A stretch of DNA of 64,000 nucleotides from JANELJ01 sp024511395 (GTDB lineage: Bacteria > Pseudomonadota > Gammaproteobacteria > GRL18). The notes below the pieces were generated by a model. It did not search any database, was not told where the DNA came from, and saw nothing but the letters and a program-made list of their open reading frames with translations. Shown piece by piece: positions 37,663-46,733 of this stretch (positions are counted from its first letter, which is position 1; every line of letters begins with the position of its first letter). The stretch is from contig OY820613.1 in NCBI GenBank assembly GCA_963681975.1, positions 3,534,001 to 3,598,000 of the forward strand, given 5' to 3'. The position numbers and the translations under genes are program-made.

Positions 37663-37935
37663 ATGGCACGAGTGACAGTTGAAGATTGTCTTGATAATGT
37701 GGAAAACCGTTTTGAACTGGTTATGGTTGCTGCCAAGCGTGCACGTCAGATAGCCAATGGCCAGGAGCCGCTGGTAGAAGAAGAAAATGATAAGCCTACC
37801 GTCATTGCATTAAGAGAAATTGCCGAGTGCAAAATTGGTCCTGAAATTCTGGAAGAGGTTTCTGCTGCTGTGCATATGGGCAACTCCATGACCTCAGAAG
37901 AAGAAGCCAGTAAAGAAATGACCGACGAGCAATAA
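37663..37935 (+). CDS. rpoZ: RNA polymerase omega subunit
   Basis: The 90-residue protein MARVTVEDCLDNVENRFELV, with VAAKRARQIANG and PTVIALREIAE, is a textbook omega subunit, with an acidic tail. Omega helps assemble RNA polymerase and forms part of a ppGpp site in proteobacteria, fitting its place next to spoT. GAGGGA lies 9 bp upstream of the ATG. Confidence 0.96.
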   Translation: MARVTVEDCLDNVENRFELVMVAAKRARQIANGQEPLVEEENDKPTVIALREIAECKIGPEILEEVSAAVHMGNSMTSEEEASKEMTDEQ

Positions 37936-38031
37936 ACGGTTTCTGCTCAAAGTACACTGTCCGGTTAATGACCAATACAATAGACTATCTTTAACAGGAC
38001 AGTAGTAAACGAAAAGAACAGGGGCTTTCAG

Positions 38032-40146
38032 TTGTTTCTAATTAGTGATTTGTGCGCTATGCTGAATACTTATCTGGAAGAAGATAAGGTCAGCAAAGTT
38101 TACCACGCCTATCTGTTTGGAGCTGAGGCTCATGAAGGGCAGACCCGGATGACTGGAGAGCCCTATATCTACCACCCCATTGCGGTGGCTAAAATCCTTG
38201 CCGAAATGCGCATGGATGAAAAAACCCTTATCGCTGCTATTCTGCACGACGTCATTGAAGATACCCCCACCCATAAAGAACAGATAGCCCAGAAATTTGG
38301 TGAAGAAGTTGCTGAAATTGTTGATGGTGTTACCAAGCTGGATCACATCAAGTTTGATAATAAACAGGAAGCGAAGGCCGAAAGTTTTCGTAAAATGATC
38401 CTGGCCATGGTCAAGGATATCCGGGTGATCCTGATAAAACTGGCTGATCGCCTGCATAATATGCGTACCCTGGGTATTATGCGCTCGGAAAAAGCCCGGC
38501 GTATTGCCGCAGAAACCCTGGAAGTCTATGCACCCATTGCTAATCGGCTGGGCATGAATGCCATGCGCCATGAGCTGGAGGATCTGGGCTTTAAAGCCTA
38601 CAATCCTATGCGCTACCGTGTTATTAAAGAATGTATCCATAAGGCCCGGGGGAATCGAAAAGAAATCGTACAGAAAATTCAGGACGCCATTGAAGCCCGT
38701 CTGGAACATGAGAATATTTACTGCAGGGTACTGGGTCGGGAAAAGCACCTGTACAGTATTTACCGCAAAATGCAGACCAAGAACCTGCCTTTTTCAGAAG
38801 TGTATGACGTCTATGCCTTTCGTGTTATTGTCGACAGTGTAGATGGCTGTTACCGGGCTTTAGGCGCTGTTCATGCACTTTACAAGCCTATTCCCGGCAA
38901 GTTTAAAGATTATATCGCCATACCCAAAGTCAATGGCTACCAGTCCCTGCATACCATCCTATTCAGTCCCTTTGGTGTACCCATTGAAGTACAGCTGCGT
39001 ACCGAGGATATGCACTGGGTGGCTGAAAACGGTATTGCTGCACACTGGAGTTACAAGGAAGGTGAGGGCAATGGTGGGGCCATTGCCCAGAGCCGTGCCC
39101 GTGAATGGCTTAAAAGCCTGCTGGATTTACAGCAGAATGCCGGTGATTCCATTGAGTTTCTCGAAAGCGTTAAGGTGGATCTGTTTCCTGATGAGGTGTA
39201 TGTCTTTACCCCCAAGGGCGAGATTATGGAACTGCCCCGCGGAGCCACGGCAGTGGATTTTGCCTATGCGGTACATACCGATGTGGGCAATTCCTGTGTG
39301 GCTGCCAAAATCAACCAGCAGCACATGCCTTTAAGCACCCAGCTTAAAAATGGTCAGACTATTGAAATTATTACGGCACCCGGAGCCATGCCCAATCCGT
39401 CTTGGCTGAACTTTGTGTTTACCGCCAAGGCCCGCAGTAATATTCGCAATATGCTGAAAAACCTGCAGCAGGATGAGGCCATTGCTCTGGGAACTCGCCT
39501 GCTCAATAAGTGTCTGTCTAATATCAATATGTCGGTAGAGGATTTATCCCAGTCCCGTATTCAGCGGGTGCTGGAAGAATATGAGCTGAAATCTTTTAAT
39601 GAGCTGCTGGAGCAGATAGGAATGGGCAACCGCATACCACAGCTGGTGATCAGACATCTGCTGCCGGAGCAGGCCGATGAACTGGATAAAGCGCAGAAGG
39701 AAAAAGGCCTAGCGCTGGATATTCGCGGTACTGAAGGTATGGTGGTGCATTACGGCCGCTGCTGTCACCCTATCCCCGGTGACAAGATTGTGGGCTATAT
39801 CAGCTCGGGTCGTGGTATTGTGATCCATAAAAAATCTTGCAAAAATGCCCGTGATACCCGCAAGCAGGTACAGAAGTGGATTGATGTGGAATGGAGTGAT
39901 GACATCAGTACCGAGTTCAGTGTCGCTTTAAGAGTGGTGGTGGAGCATCGTAAAGGTGTACTGGCCACCATTGCCTCGGCCATTGCCGACAGTGAAGCGA
40001 ATATTGAGCATGTAGATACAGTGGATCGGGAAGACCAGCTCTATTCTCTGGACTTTGTTATTGCTGTGCGTAATCGTACCCATCTGGCGGATGTAATACG
40101 TAATTTACGCATGCTGGAAATGGTGGTGACCTTAATGCGCGTATAA
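38032..40146 (+). CDS. spoT: Bifunctional (p)ppGpp synthetase/hydrolase SpoT
   Basis: The 704-residue protein has an HD hydrolase domain with His72-Asp73 (LHDVIEDT), a RelA-type synthetase domain (YDVYAFRVIVD, IPKVNGYQSLHT), a TGS domain (VYVFTPKGEIMELPRGATAV) and a C-terminal ACT domain (SVALRVVVEHRKGVLATIAS). The start is TTG 38032 after AGGGGC; the N-terminus aligns with E. coli SpoT only from this codon. It controls stringent-response alarmone levels in the cytoplasm. Confidence 0.96.
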   Translation: MFLISDLCAMLNTYLEEDKVSKVYHAYLFGAEAHEGQTRMTGEPYIYHPIAVAKILAEMRMDEKTLIAAILHDVIEDTPTHKEQIAQKFGEEVAEIVDGVTKLDHIKFDNKQEAKAESFRKMILAMVKDIRVILIKLADRLHNMRTLGIMRSEKARRIAAETLEVYAPIANRLGMNAMRHELEDLGFKAYNPMRYRVIKECIHKARGNRKEIVQKIQDAIEARLEHENIYCRVLGREKHLYSIYRKMQTKNLPFSEVYDVYAFRVIVDSVDGCYRALGAVHALYKPIPGKFKDYIAIPKVNGYQSLHTILFSPFGVPIEVQLRTEDMHWVAENGIAAHWSYKEGEGNGGAIAQSRAREWLKSLLDLQQNAGDSIEFLESVKVDLFPDEVYVFTPKGEIMELPRGATAVDFAYAVHTDVGNSCVAAKINQQHMPLSTQLKNGQTIEIITAPGAMPNPSWLNFVFTAKARSNIRNMLKNLQQDEAIALGTRLLNKCLSNINMSVEDLSQSRIQRVLEEYELKSFNELLEQIGMGNRIPQLVIRHLLPEQADELDKAQKEKGLALDIRGTEGMVVHYGRCCHPIPGDKIVGYISSGRGIVIHKKSCKNARDTRKQVQKWIDVEWSDDISTEFSVALRVVVEHRKGVLATIASAIADSEANIEHVDTVDREDQLYSLDFVIAVRNRTHLADVIRNLRMLEMVVTLMRV

Positions 40147-40168
40147 TCAGTTTAAGGCGGATATAATA

Positions 40169-40618
40169 ATGAAATTTACAATAGTTCTTCGGGATTTGGT
40201 TCTTGTTTTATTTTTAACGGCTGCGCTTAATGTTTATGCTCAGGAGCCAATGCCGGCAGCACCAGTACAGGAAGATACGACCATTGAACAGCAGTTGCTG
40301 GGCGCTATGGTGGAAGTCACGATTATGGCCTTTGAAAACCCCCGCGCTAAAGAAACTCTTAATCAGTTTTCTGAATTTATTAAAGATGAGTACACGTACC
40401 AGTTTATTATCCAGAAAATTGATAAATTTATTCTGACCAATGAGCTGGATGAGTATGAAGATCAGGCTGAAGCATTAAAAGATGCTCTGACTAAAATGCG
40501 TGAGCTATATATTGAGTCTGAAAAGAAAGCGGTGGATAATTATCAACAGCTCAAAGAAGAGCATGAGCAGCAGAAAAAAGAGCAGGAACTGAAAGAGAAT
40601 AATATTATTGAAGTTTAG
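40169..40618 (+). CDS. Exported coiled-coil protein of unknown function
   Basis: The 149-residue product starts with a signal peptide (MKFTIVLRDLVLVLFLTAAL) and a probable cleavage after NVYA-QE. The mature part is helical and highly charged, ending in a Lys/Glu/Gln-rich coiled coil (EEHEQQKKEQELKENN). I recognise no family. It is 22 bp downstream of spoT, where other gammaproteobacteria have trmH or go directly to recG. Periplasmic location is inferred. Stop TAG. Confidence 0.6.
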   Translation: MKFTIVLRDLVLVLFLTAALNVYAQEPMPAAPVQEDTTIEQQLLGAMVEVTIMAFENPRAKETLNQFSEFIKDEYTYQFIIQKIDKFILTNELDEYEDQAEALKDALTKMRELYIESEKKAVDNYQQLKEEHEQQKKEQELKENNIIEV

Positions 40619-40630
40619 GCTCTGACTTTA

Positions 40631-40658
40631 CCTTGCTCCTTCTCCCGGAGAGAGAGGG
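40631..40658. repeat. GC-rich dispersed palindrome, copy C (degenerate)
   Basis: CCTTGCTCCTTCTCCCGGAG followed by AGAGAGGG is a decayed relative of the palindromes at 6809, 30836 and 51542, between two genes. Confidence 0.4.
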
Positions 40659-40694
40659 AATATATGGACACTAAATAAAAGAAGGAATACATGA

Positions 40695-41282
40695 ATGCAC
40701 TATCAATGGCTAATCCGTTTTTCCCTGTTCCTCGCCTTATTGCTTATAGCAGCCTGTTCAACCGCACAAACTAAGGTAGCAGAACAGGATGAATCAGTAC
40801 AATGTAAAGACCCCCGTCCCCAGATATGTACCATGAATTACGATCCTGTCTGCGGTCTGCATAAAGATCATTCAACCAAAACCTATAGTAACGGCTGCGA
40901 TGCCTGTGCTAACGCTAAAGTTATCTCATGGAGCAAAGGTCAGTGTCCTAAAACGGCTCATACACTGACTAAAGAAGAGGTGCTTAAACTGTTTTCCGGC
41001 AATACCTATGTTGCAGAAATTCCCTCACGCAAAATCACCATGACCGTATATGTGGATCCCGATGGTACACTCAGGGGGATACAGAATAATCATAAGTTTA
41101 CTTCTAAATGGGCCGTCAATGATATGGGTGAAATGTGTGTCAGTTATAAAACCCGAATGTCCTGCCGTAATGTTATTGAACAGAACGGTCAGTATAAAAA
41201 AATTAAAACCACCGACAGTGGTGAGAATATCGTGCTGATTATTTATCACTCCTTTACACCGGGTAATCCGAATAACTATTAA
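40695..41282 (+). CDS. Lipoprotein with Kazal-type domain
   Basis: The 195-residue product has a lipoprotein signal with lipobox LIAAC (Cys about residue 21). Residues about 37-84 have the cysteine pattern of a Kazal-type serine-protease-inhibitor domain: CKDPRPQICTMNYDPVCGLH, TYSNGCDACANA, GQC. The C-terminal 110 residues (LTKEEVLKLFSGNTY and VYVDPDGTLRGIQNNHKF) form an unrecognised beta-rich domain with two cysteines. AAGGA lies 7 bp upstream of the ATG. It would sit in the envelope facing the periplasm or outside. Inhibition of proteases is a possibility, not shown. Confidence 0.7.
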   Translation: MHYQWLIRFSLFLALLLIAACSTAQTKVAEQDESVQCKDPRPQICTMNYDPVCGLHKDHSTKTYSNGCDACANAKVISWSKGQCPKTAHTLTKEEVLKLFSGNTYVAEIPSRKITMTVYVDPDGTLRGIQNNHKFTSKWAVNDMGEMCVSYKTRMSCRNVIEQNGQYKKIKTTDSGENIVLIIYHSFTPGNPNNY

Positions 41283-41286
41283 GCCC

Positions 41287-43488
41287 ATGCCTGCAGAGGA
41301 TGATAAGCACTGGCTTGAGCAACCCGTTATTGCCTTAAAAGGAATAGGGGAGAAACTTCAGGAACGTTTTGCACGGCGTAAACTGTTTACCCTCAACGAT
41401 CTCCTGTTCCACCTGCCCGTGCGCTATCTTGACAAAACCCGAATTCAGCCCATTGCTGGCGTTAGAATTGATGATTCTGCACTAGTGCGTGGAGAACTGT
41501 TAAGCTGCAAAACCCATTATGCCCGCCGTCCGGTAATGACCTGCCAGATCTCGGACGGCAGCGCTATGCTTACTCTGCGTTTTTTTCATTTTAATAAATC
41601 TCAAACCCAGGCTCTGGCTAGGGCCTTGGAAGAAGGTAAATGGCTGAGCTGTTTCGGAGAAGTTAAACGGGGACGCCAGGGGCTGGAAATGACCCATCCA
41701 GAATACCGGATAATTGCTGAAGACCAGATAATTCAGATGCAGGAGCACTTAACACCTGTTTATCCCACAACTGAAGGTCTTTCACAGACTGTTTTGCGTA
41801 ATGCCATAGCCCAGGTTATTCAACAACTGAAACAGCAGCAGAAAAATAATAGTCAGCGGGAAATTATTACTGATTTTCTGTCTGAAGCTATTCGTCGTGA
41901 ACTGGCTCTGCCGTTATTGTCTCAGTGTTTATTATATCTGCATGAACCGCCGCCGGAATGCTCGGTATTTGAATTAACAGAAGGTGATGATCCCTGGCGG
42001 CAGCGGCTGGTACTGGAAGAACTGCTGGCTCATCAATTAAGTATGAAACAGATTTACCAGCAACAGACTCAGCATAAAGCCAGTGCCTTCAGAATAAATT
42101 CAGACCATTTATTTAACCACAAGCTGTCTCAAATCGGACAAAACAGCCCTGGATCTATTCAAAACAGCCTTAGCGCACAGTTTTTACAGCAGCTTCCCTT
42201 TAAACTGACTCAGGCACAGCAGCGGGTTATACAGGATATTGCTGAAGATATGTGCCAGCCTTATCCCATGCAGCGCTTGGTTCAGGGGGATGTGGGTTCG
42301 GGTAAAACGGTAGTGGCAGCTTTATCAGCCCTGTTTGCCATAGAAAATCGTTGTCAGGTCGCCCTAATGGCACCTACAGAATTACTGGCCGGGCAGCACT
42401 ATGATAATTTCAGGCAGTGGTTTACAGAGCTGGATATTAATATTTCATTTTTATCCGGTAAAAGTACTGCCAGAGAACGTAGGGAAGCTCTGGAAGTCAT
42501 TGATGATGGTACAGCACAAATGGTTATCGGTACTCATGCCCTGTTTCAGGATGAGGTGAACTTTAATAACCTGGGGCTGGTAATTATTGATGAGCAGCAT
42601 CGCTTTGGTGTGCATCAAAGACTGTCCCTTCTGGCCAAAGGAAAAAAAGAGATACAGCAATCGATTTATCCGCATCAGCTTATTATGACGGCCACCCCAA
42701 TTCCCCGAACCCTGGCCATGACCGCCTATGCGGATCTGGACTGTTCAGTGATTGATGAGCTGCCGCCGGGAAGAACGCCGGTAGATACTGTGGTTATCGG
42801 ACAGCAGCGTCGGGATGAGGTGCTTGCAAGGGTACATCATGCCTGTTTAAATGGCCGGCAGGCCTACTGGGTGTGTACCCTGATTGAAGAGTCCGAGGTT
42901 CTGCAGTGTCAGGCAGCGGAACAGAGTTATAAACTGCTGCGAGAGCAGTTACCCGACCTGGCCATTGGACTGGTGCATGGGCGTATGAAAGCTGCTGAAA
43001 AGCAGGCAGTAATAACTGAGTTTAAGGAAGGTCAGCTGGCTCTGCTGGTGGCTACGACCGTTATTGAGGTGGGTGTGGATGTGCCCAATGCCAGTTTAAT
43101 GATTATTGAAAATGCAGAACGTCTGGGGCTGTCACAACTGCACCAGCTGCGAGGTCGGGTTGGGCGGGGCAGTCAGGCCAGTGCCTGTGTGCTATTGTAT
43201 GGACAGCCTCTGTCAAAAAACGGCAAGGCGCGTTTAATGACCCTGCGTGAAACCAGTGATGGTTTTGAGGTGGCACGTAAGGATCTGGAGCTCAGGGGGC
43301 CGGGAGAGATCCTGGGCACCCGTCAGACCGGGTTGGCGGAAATGAAAATTGCCGATGTGATCAGGGATCAACATTTAATACCGAAGGTTAATGATATTGC
43401 ACTGCATCTGCTTAGAGACTATCCTGAAGCAGTGACCCCGATTATTAACCGATGGATTGGACACAGTGTGGAATATCAGAATGTCTAA
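41287..43488 (+). CDS. recG: ATP-dependent DNA helicase RecG
   Basis: The 733-residue enzyme reverses stalled forks and branch-migrates Holliday junctions. It has an N-terminal wedge/OB domain (residues 1-180), Walker A GDVGSGKT, a helicase motif II IIDEQHRFGVHQR, TATPIPRTLAMT and the C-terminal QLRGRVGRG and LELRGPGEILGTRQTG motifs. The helicase motifs are intact. Longer than average by a Gln/Asn-rich insertion near residues 255-295. It starts 4 bp after the Kazal lipoprotein stop. Confidence 0.95.
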   Translation: MPAEDDKHWLEQPVIALKGIGEKLQERFARRKLFTLNDLLFHLPVRYLDKTRIQPIAGVRIDDSALVRGELLSCKTHYARRPVMTCQISDGSAMLTLRFFHFNKSQTQALARALEEGKWLSCFGEVKRGRQGLEMTHPEYRIIAEDQIIQMQEHLTPVYPTTEGLSQTVLRNAIAQVIQQLKQQQKNNSQREIITDFLSEAIRRELALPLLSQCLLYLHEPPPECSVFELTEGDDPWRQRLVLEELLAHQLSMKQIYQQQTQHKASAFRINSDHLFNHKLSQIGQNSPGSIQNSLSAQFLQQLPFKLTQAQQRVIQDIAEDMCQPYPMQRLVQGDVGSGKTVVAALSALFAIENRCQVALMAPTELLAGQHYDNFRQWFTELDINISFLSGKSTARERREALEVIDDGTAQMVIGTHALFQDEVNFNNLGLVIIDEQHRFGVHQRLSLLAKGKKEIQQSIYPHQLIMTATPIPRTLAMTAYADLDCSVIDELPPGRTPVDTVVIGQQRRDEVLARVHHACLNGRQAYWVCTLIEESEVLQCQAAEQSYKLLREQLPDLAIGLVHGRMKAAEKQAVITEFKEGQLALLVATTVIEVGVDVPNASLMIIENAERLGLSQLHQLRGRVGRGSQASACVLLYGQPLSKNGKARLMTLRETSDGFEVARKDLELRGPGEILGTRQTGLAEMKIADVIRDQHLIPKVNDIALHLLRDYPEAVTPIINRWIGHSVEYQNV

Positions 43489-43595
43489 TTATAGAAACAG
43501 CTATATACTAGTTTTAACAGCCGGTAATCCCCCCGAAAAATAATTCTTTTCATAAGTAGAATTTTCCATTAAATTATTAATGAGGAGAACCTACA

Positions 43596-43862
43596 ATGAA
43601 GAAGTCCAGATTTACAGAATCCCAGAACATCGGCATTCTGAAAGAAGCTGAATCAGGCGTGCCGGTCACTGAATTATGCCGCACCCATGGCATGAATGAT
43701 GCCAGCTTCTATAACTGGCAGGCCAAATACGGTGGCATGGATGTTTCCATGATGAAACGCATGAAAGAGCTGGAAGAAGAAAACCGCCGCTTGAAGAAGA
43801 TGTATGCAGAAGAGCGCTTAAAGGCAGAGATTATTCAGGAGGCCATAGCAAAAAAGTGGTAA
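43596..43862 (+). CDS. IS407-like transposase OrfA
   Basis: The 88-residue HTH protein (MKKSRFTESQNIGILKEAES, then VPVTELCRTHGMNDASFYNW) has a leucine-zipper tail (MKELEEENRRLKKMYAEERL). It overlaps orfB by 7 bp, where programmed frameshifting normally makes OrfAB. Confidence 0.9.
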   Translation: MKKSRFTESQNIGILKEAESGVPVTELCRTHGMNDASFYNWQAKYGGMDVSMMKRMKELEEENRRLKKMYAEERLKAEIIQEAIAKKW

Positions 43863-44683
43863 AGCCATCCCATCGCAGGGAGATGGCTAAACAAGTAGTC
43901 AGGGACAGAGAAATATCCATCAGGCTGGCCTGTCGTATCTTTGATATTAGTGAAACCTGTTATCGTTATCAGGCAAAAAATTCACAGGAAAATGACAAAA
44001 TTGCTGACTGGCTGCTGCGTTTGACGCAGGCTTATAAAAGCCGGGGCTTTGGATTATGCTTCCTGTATTTGCGTAATGTTAAAGGCTTTCCCTGGAACCA
44101 TAAACGAGTATACCGTATTTATCGGGAGCTGGAATTAAACTTAAGGATAAAGCCTAAAAAACGATTAAAACGTAAAAAACCAGATGCCCTGGCGGTTCCA
44201 GAGCAAATCAATGATACCTGGTCGATGGATTTTATGCATGACCAGTTAAAAGACGGACGTAGCTTTCGTACCTTTAATGTAATTGATGATTAGAATCGAG
44301 AATGCCTTGGGATTGAGGTGGTTTTATCATTACCGGCATTAAGAGTGATACGGACACTGGAACGCATTATTGAATGGCGAGGCAAGTCCAAAACCATTCG
44401 ATGCGATAACGGGCCTGAGTACATAAGCCAGAAAGTGGTTGACCGGGCAAAGGCACAGGATATAAAACGACAATATATCCAGCCGGGTAATCCACAACAA
44501 AATGCTTATGTAGAGCGGTTTAATCGAACGGTACGCCATGAATGGTTAAATCAGTTTTTATTTAATTCTATAGAGCATGTACAGGAAACAGCAACATGCT
44601 GGAAATGGAGTTATAATAATGAACGACCCCATACGGCTATCGGTGGAGTACCACCCAGGCAAAAATTGGCTTTAGCCTGTTAG
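43856..44683 (+). pseudogene. IS407-like transposase OrfB with amber codon
   Basis: The DDE integrase core is complete in sequence: DTWSMDFMHD, RCDNGPEYIS, NAYVERFNRTVRHEWLNQ. A TAG after FNVIDD at 44291-44293 interrupts it, where relatives have an aromatic residue before NRE. The frame then stays open to 44683. Inactive unless the amber codon is read. Confidence 0.85.
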
Positions 44684-44698
44684 AAAACAATTTAAACC

Positions 44699-44794
44699 GT
44701 CTTATCCACATACCCACAGGCCAGGCCTGTCAGTGAGATAAAGCTGAAGCTGAAGGTCTCACCAACAGGCAGACCTATGGATATGTGAATAAGA
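44699..44794. repeat. Nested palindrome near the IS407-like 3' end
   Basis: The outer arms GTCTTATCCACATACCCACA and TGGATATGTGAATAAGAC pair with three mismatches. The inner arms GGCCTGTCAGTGAGA and GTCTCACCAACAGGC pair closely, around a loop of GCTGAA repeats. It lies between the orfB stop and the terminal repeat of the IS. Confidence 0.6.
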
Positions 44795-44947
44795 CTTATG
44801 CAAAACCTCTATTTATGAATTGCTTTATAAATGGGGGGATTACCGAGGAGTCCTGAGCTTGCGAAGGAGGCTCCTTGACAAGATTGGAGCGGAAGGTATT
44901 CTGCCCGCGAAAGGGGAAAGCATTTGATATTTACTGATATCATACTT

Positions 44948-45158
44948 AGTCCGACCTGAATAAATCATAGCACATTGATTTATAAGGAAATATTGCTTGA
45001 TTGTGGGTGTTAAATTTGCAAGTTTTTGGTAAAATAAGCCTTATTACCTTGCAAATTTCCAGACCAAAATGAAGCCAAAGAAACAGCCAAAAATACCTCA
45101 GGAAGACCTGTTCAGGATGCGCCTTGAAAACATGCTGGACATAAACCATGAGTTGATT
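44948..45158 (+). mobile_element. IS5-family element, 5' remnant (copy 6)
   Basis: Starts AGTCCGACCTGAATAA and runs through the leader and the first 30 transposase codons (MKPKKQPKIPQ...NHELI), then is cut by the IS982 end. Confidence 0.88.
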
Positions 45159-46179
45159 AACCTGAGATCTGGATAAGAACCCAGTCATTTACCTAAATAC
45201 AGAGAGTTTTCATATCACTCTCATCTATTCTGATTGTCGGCTTGTCTTTTTTATGACAATAGGCAATCAGAGAACCAATAAGGTTCAACATAAAAGCACT
45301 TACGCTTCTATGACGTGAATGTTCAATCTGTGTAATATTTTTTAGCTGCTCATTAACCGTTTCAATTATAAAACGTTTTTTCAGCATAATCTTATCCCAC
45401 AATGCAATGGCACGTGTTTTCATGTTTCGTCTGACATTGGTAATAAGCCCGACATCCTGTTCAAACAGTTCATCACTTAAAAGACTGGAGACATAGCCTT
45501 TGTCACCATAAAGCTTTCCATATAAGTCTTTGGCCATTTCAGGAACCGGTTTTCTGTCATCTACATTACCGGCCGTCAATTTAGTGGCCAGTATTTCACC
45601 TTTATGATTAATGATCAGGTGAAGTTTAAACCCATAGAACCACCCCATGGTCGATTTGCCTCGCTGAGCAACACCATCAAAGACTTTATGCCTGGGTATG
45701 CGAATGTTGTGGCATACTTTAATGCTGCTCGCATCAACAAAGGCAATTCCGGTTGGCTTTCCTTTGCAATGAGTAAAGTAAGCGCATAATGGCACCAGTA
45801 CCGATGACATCACTCCCAGGAAACGGGTATAGCTCAATAAATTTGGAAACTCTTTCCTAAGATGTTGATGCACATGGCATAAATAATAACTCTTAAAATC
45901 TTTGTAATGTGACTGATGAAAGTTAATCAGGATAGTCATCAGTTCACCGGGGCTCATTACACCTTGTCGTCTTCTCTTTTTATCACCGGATTCCAGCAGT
46001 GTTTTTTCCCATTCAGGATAAAAGACCTGGTTGAAATCATCGATATTACAATACAATTCATCTATAGTAGTCACTTGCCTGCTCCTTGTTCAAATTCATT
46101 TGATTTGGTCATTAAATGATCTGATCGAGAAACAGGCATTTAGTTCAATATTTTTTAGTTCTTATCCAGAATTCAGGTT
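45159..46179 (-). mobile_element. IS982-family element
   Basis: Inverted ends AACCTGAGATCTGGATAAG (45159) and, on the minus strand from 46179, AACCTGAATTCTGGATAAG. They flank one transposase gene. It has truncated an IS5 on the left and an IS110 on the right, so it is younger than both, or sits at a deletion joint. Confidence 0.88.
45193..46074 (-). CDS. IS982-family transposase
   Basis: The 293-residue DDE transposase (DDE_Tnp_1 type) has Asp in IAFVDASSIKVCHN, Asp in YGDKGYVSS and Glu in KRFIIETVNEQLKN. Intact and full length, so possibly active. Confidence 0.9.
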   Translation of the reverse strand: MTTIDELYCNIDDFNQVFYPEWEKTLLESGDKKRRRQGVMSPGELMTILINFHQSHYKDFKSYYLCHVHQHLRKEFPNLLSYTRFLGVMSSVLVPLCAYFTHCKGKPTGIAFVDASSIKVCHNIRIPRHKVFDGVAQRGKSTMGWFYGFKLHLIINHKGEILATKLTAGNVDDRKPVPEMAKDLYGKLYGDKGYVSSLLSDELFEQDVGLITNVRRNMKTRAIALWDKIMLKKRFIIETVNEQLKNITQIEHSRHRSVSAFMLNLIGSLIAYCHKKDKPTIRIDESDMKTLCI

Positions 46180-46612
46180 GGTTAACTTGAGCTGTACGGC
46201 TCTTTACTAACTGGTTGTGTACCCGATGAACGGATTGAACGACCAGTTGCTCCTCGTTTTTTATCGAGACAAAACGCATATTGGGACGTTGAACCGCCTC
46301 ACAAATGGCTTCAGCATCCAGACTGTCATTCTTATTGGATTTGACAAAAGGTTTAACAAACTGAGGCGCTATAAGTTTGACTTCATGACCATACTCTTGA
46401 AACTTGCGAGCCCAATAATGGGCACTGCCACAGGCCTCCATGGCTATTAAACAGGACGGTAATTTAGACACAAAGTTTGATAATTGGCTTCTGGTCATTT
46501 TTTTTGTTAAAACCTTCTGGCCCCTGTCATCGGCAGCATAAATATAAAAACTGCTCTTTGCCAGATCAATTGCCAGTATTTTTATTGCACGTTTTACTTT
46601 AAAATTACTCAT
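46180..46612 (-). pseudogene. IS110-family transposase, N-terminal remnant
   Basis: The frame from ATG 46612 encodes the DEDD RuvC-like domain: ILAIDLAKSSFYIYAAD, CLIAMEACGSAHYWARKF, KSNKNDSLDAEAICEAV. It is cut by the IS982 end after RTAQVNQ. The C-terminal serine-containing domain is gone. Confidence 0.88.
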
Positions 46613-46614
46613 AA

Positions 46615-46697
46615 GGTTCGCCTCTCTACTCTGTTGTTATGTGTAAAAACACAATTTTGGCACATTTTTATGATGCCGTTAGAGAGTGGGGCGAACC
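46615..46697 (-). ncRNA. Candidate bridge-RNA-type structured leader of IS110
   Basis: On the minus strand GGTTCGCC (from 46697) pairs with GGCGAACC (46615-46622), and CTCTCT pairs with AGAGAG just inside, closing an 83-nt region that ends 2 nt before the IS110 start codon. IS110-family elements encode guide-like bridge RNAs in their non-coding ends. No targeting loops can be assigned without the intact element and its donor ends. Confidence 0.35.
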
Positions 46698-46733
46698 ATT
46701 CCATTTATTCAGTATAATTCAAAGCACAGTAGA

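Larger units (their letters stand above)
43522..44845 (+). mobile_element. IS3-family element, IS407-like group
   Basis: Inverted ends CGGTAATCCCCCC (43522) and GGGGGGATTACCG (to 44845) enclose orfA, a broken orfB and 160 bp of palindromic 3' sequence. No clear target duplication. It lies directly after recG. Confidence 0.75.

Noticed and set aside
13370..44293. Full reassignment of UAG to glutamine
   Set aside because: At least five apparently intact genes end in TAG, one amber replaces a conserved Trp rather than Gln, and most amber-bearing genes also have frameshifts or IS insertions. I keep only the bias as a finding.
44846..44947. Gene between the IS407-like element and the IS5 remnant
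   Set aside because: The 100 bp has no open frame of use. A short stretch (GGAGTCCTGA...GCTCCTTGA) resembles part of the IS256 leader at about 1810-1845 and is probably debris.
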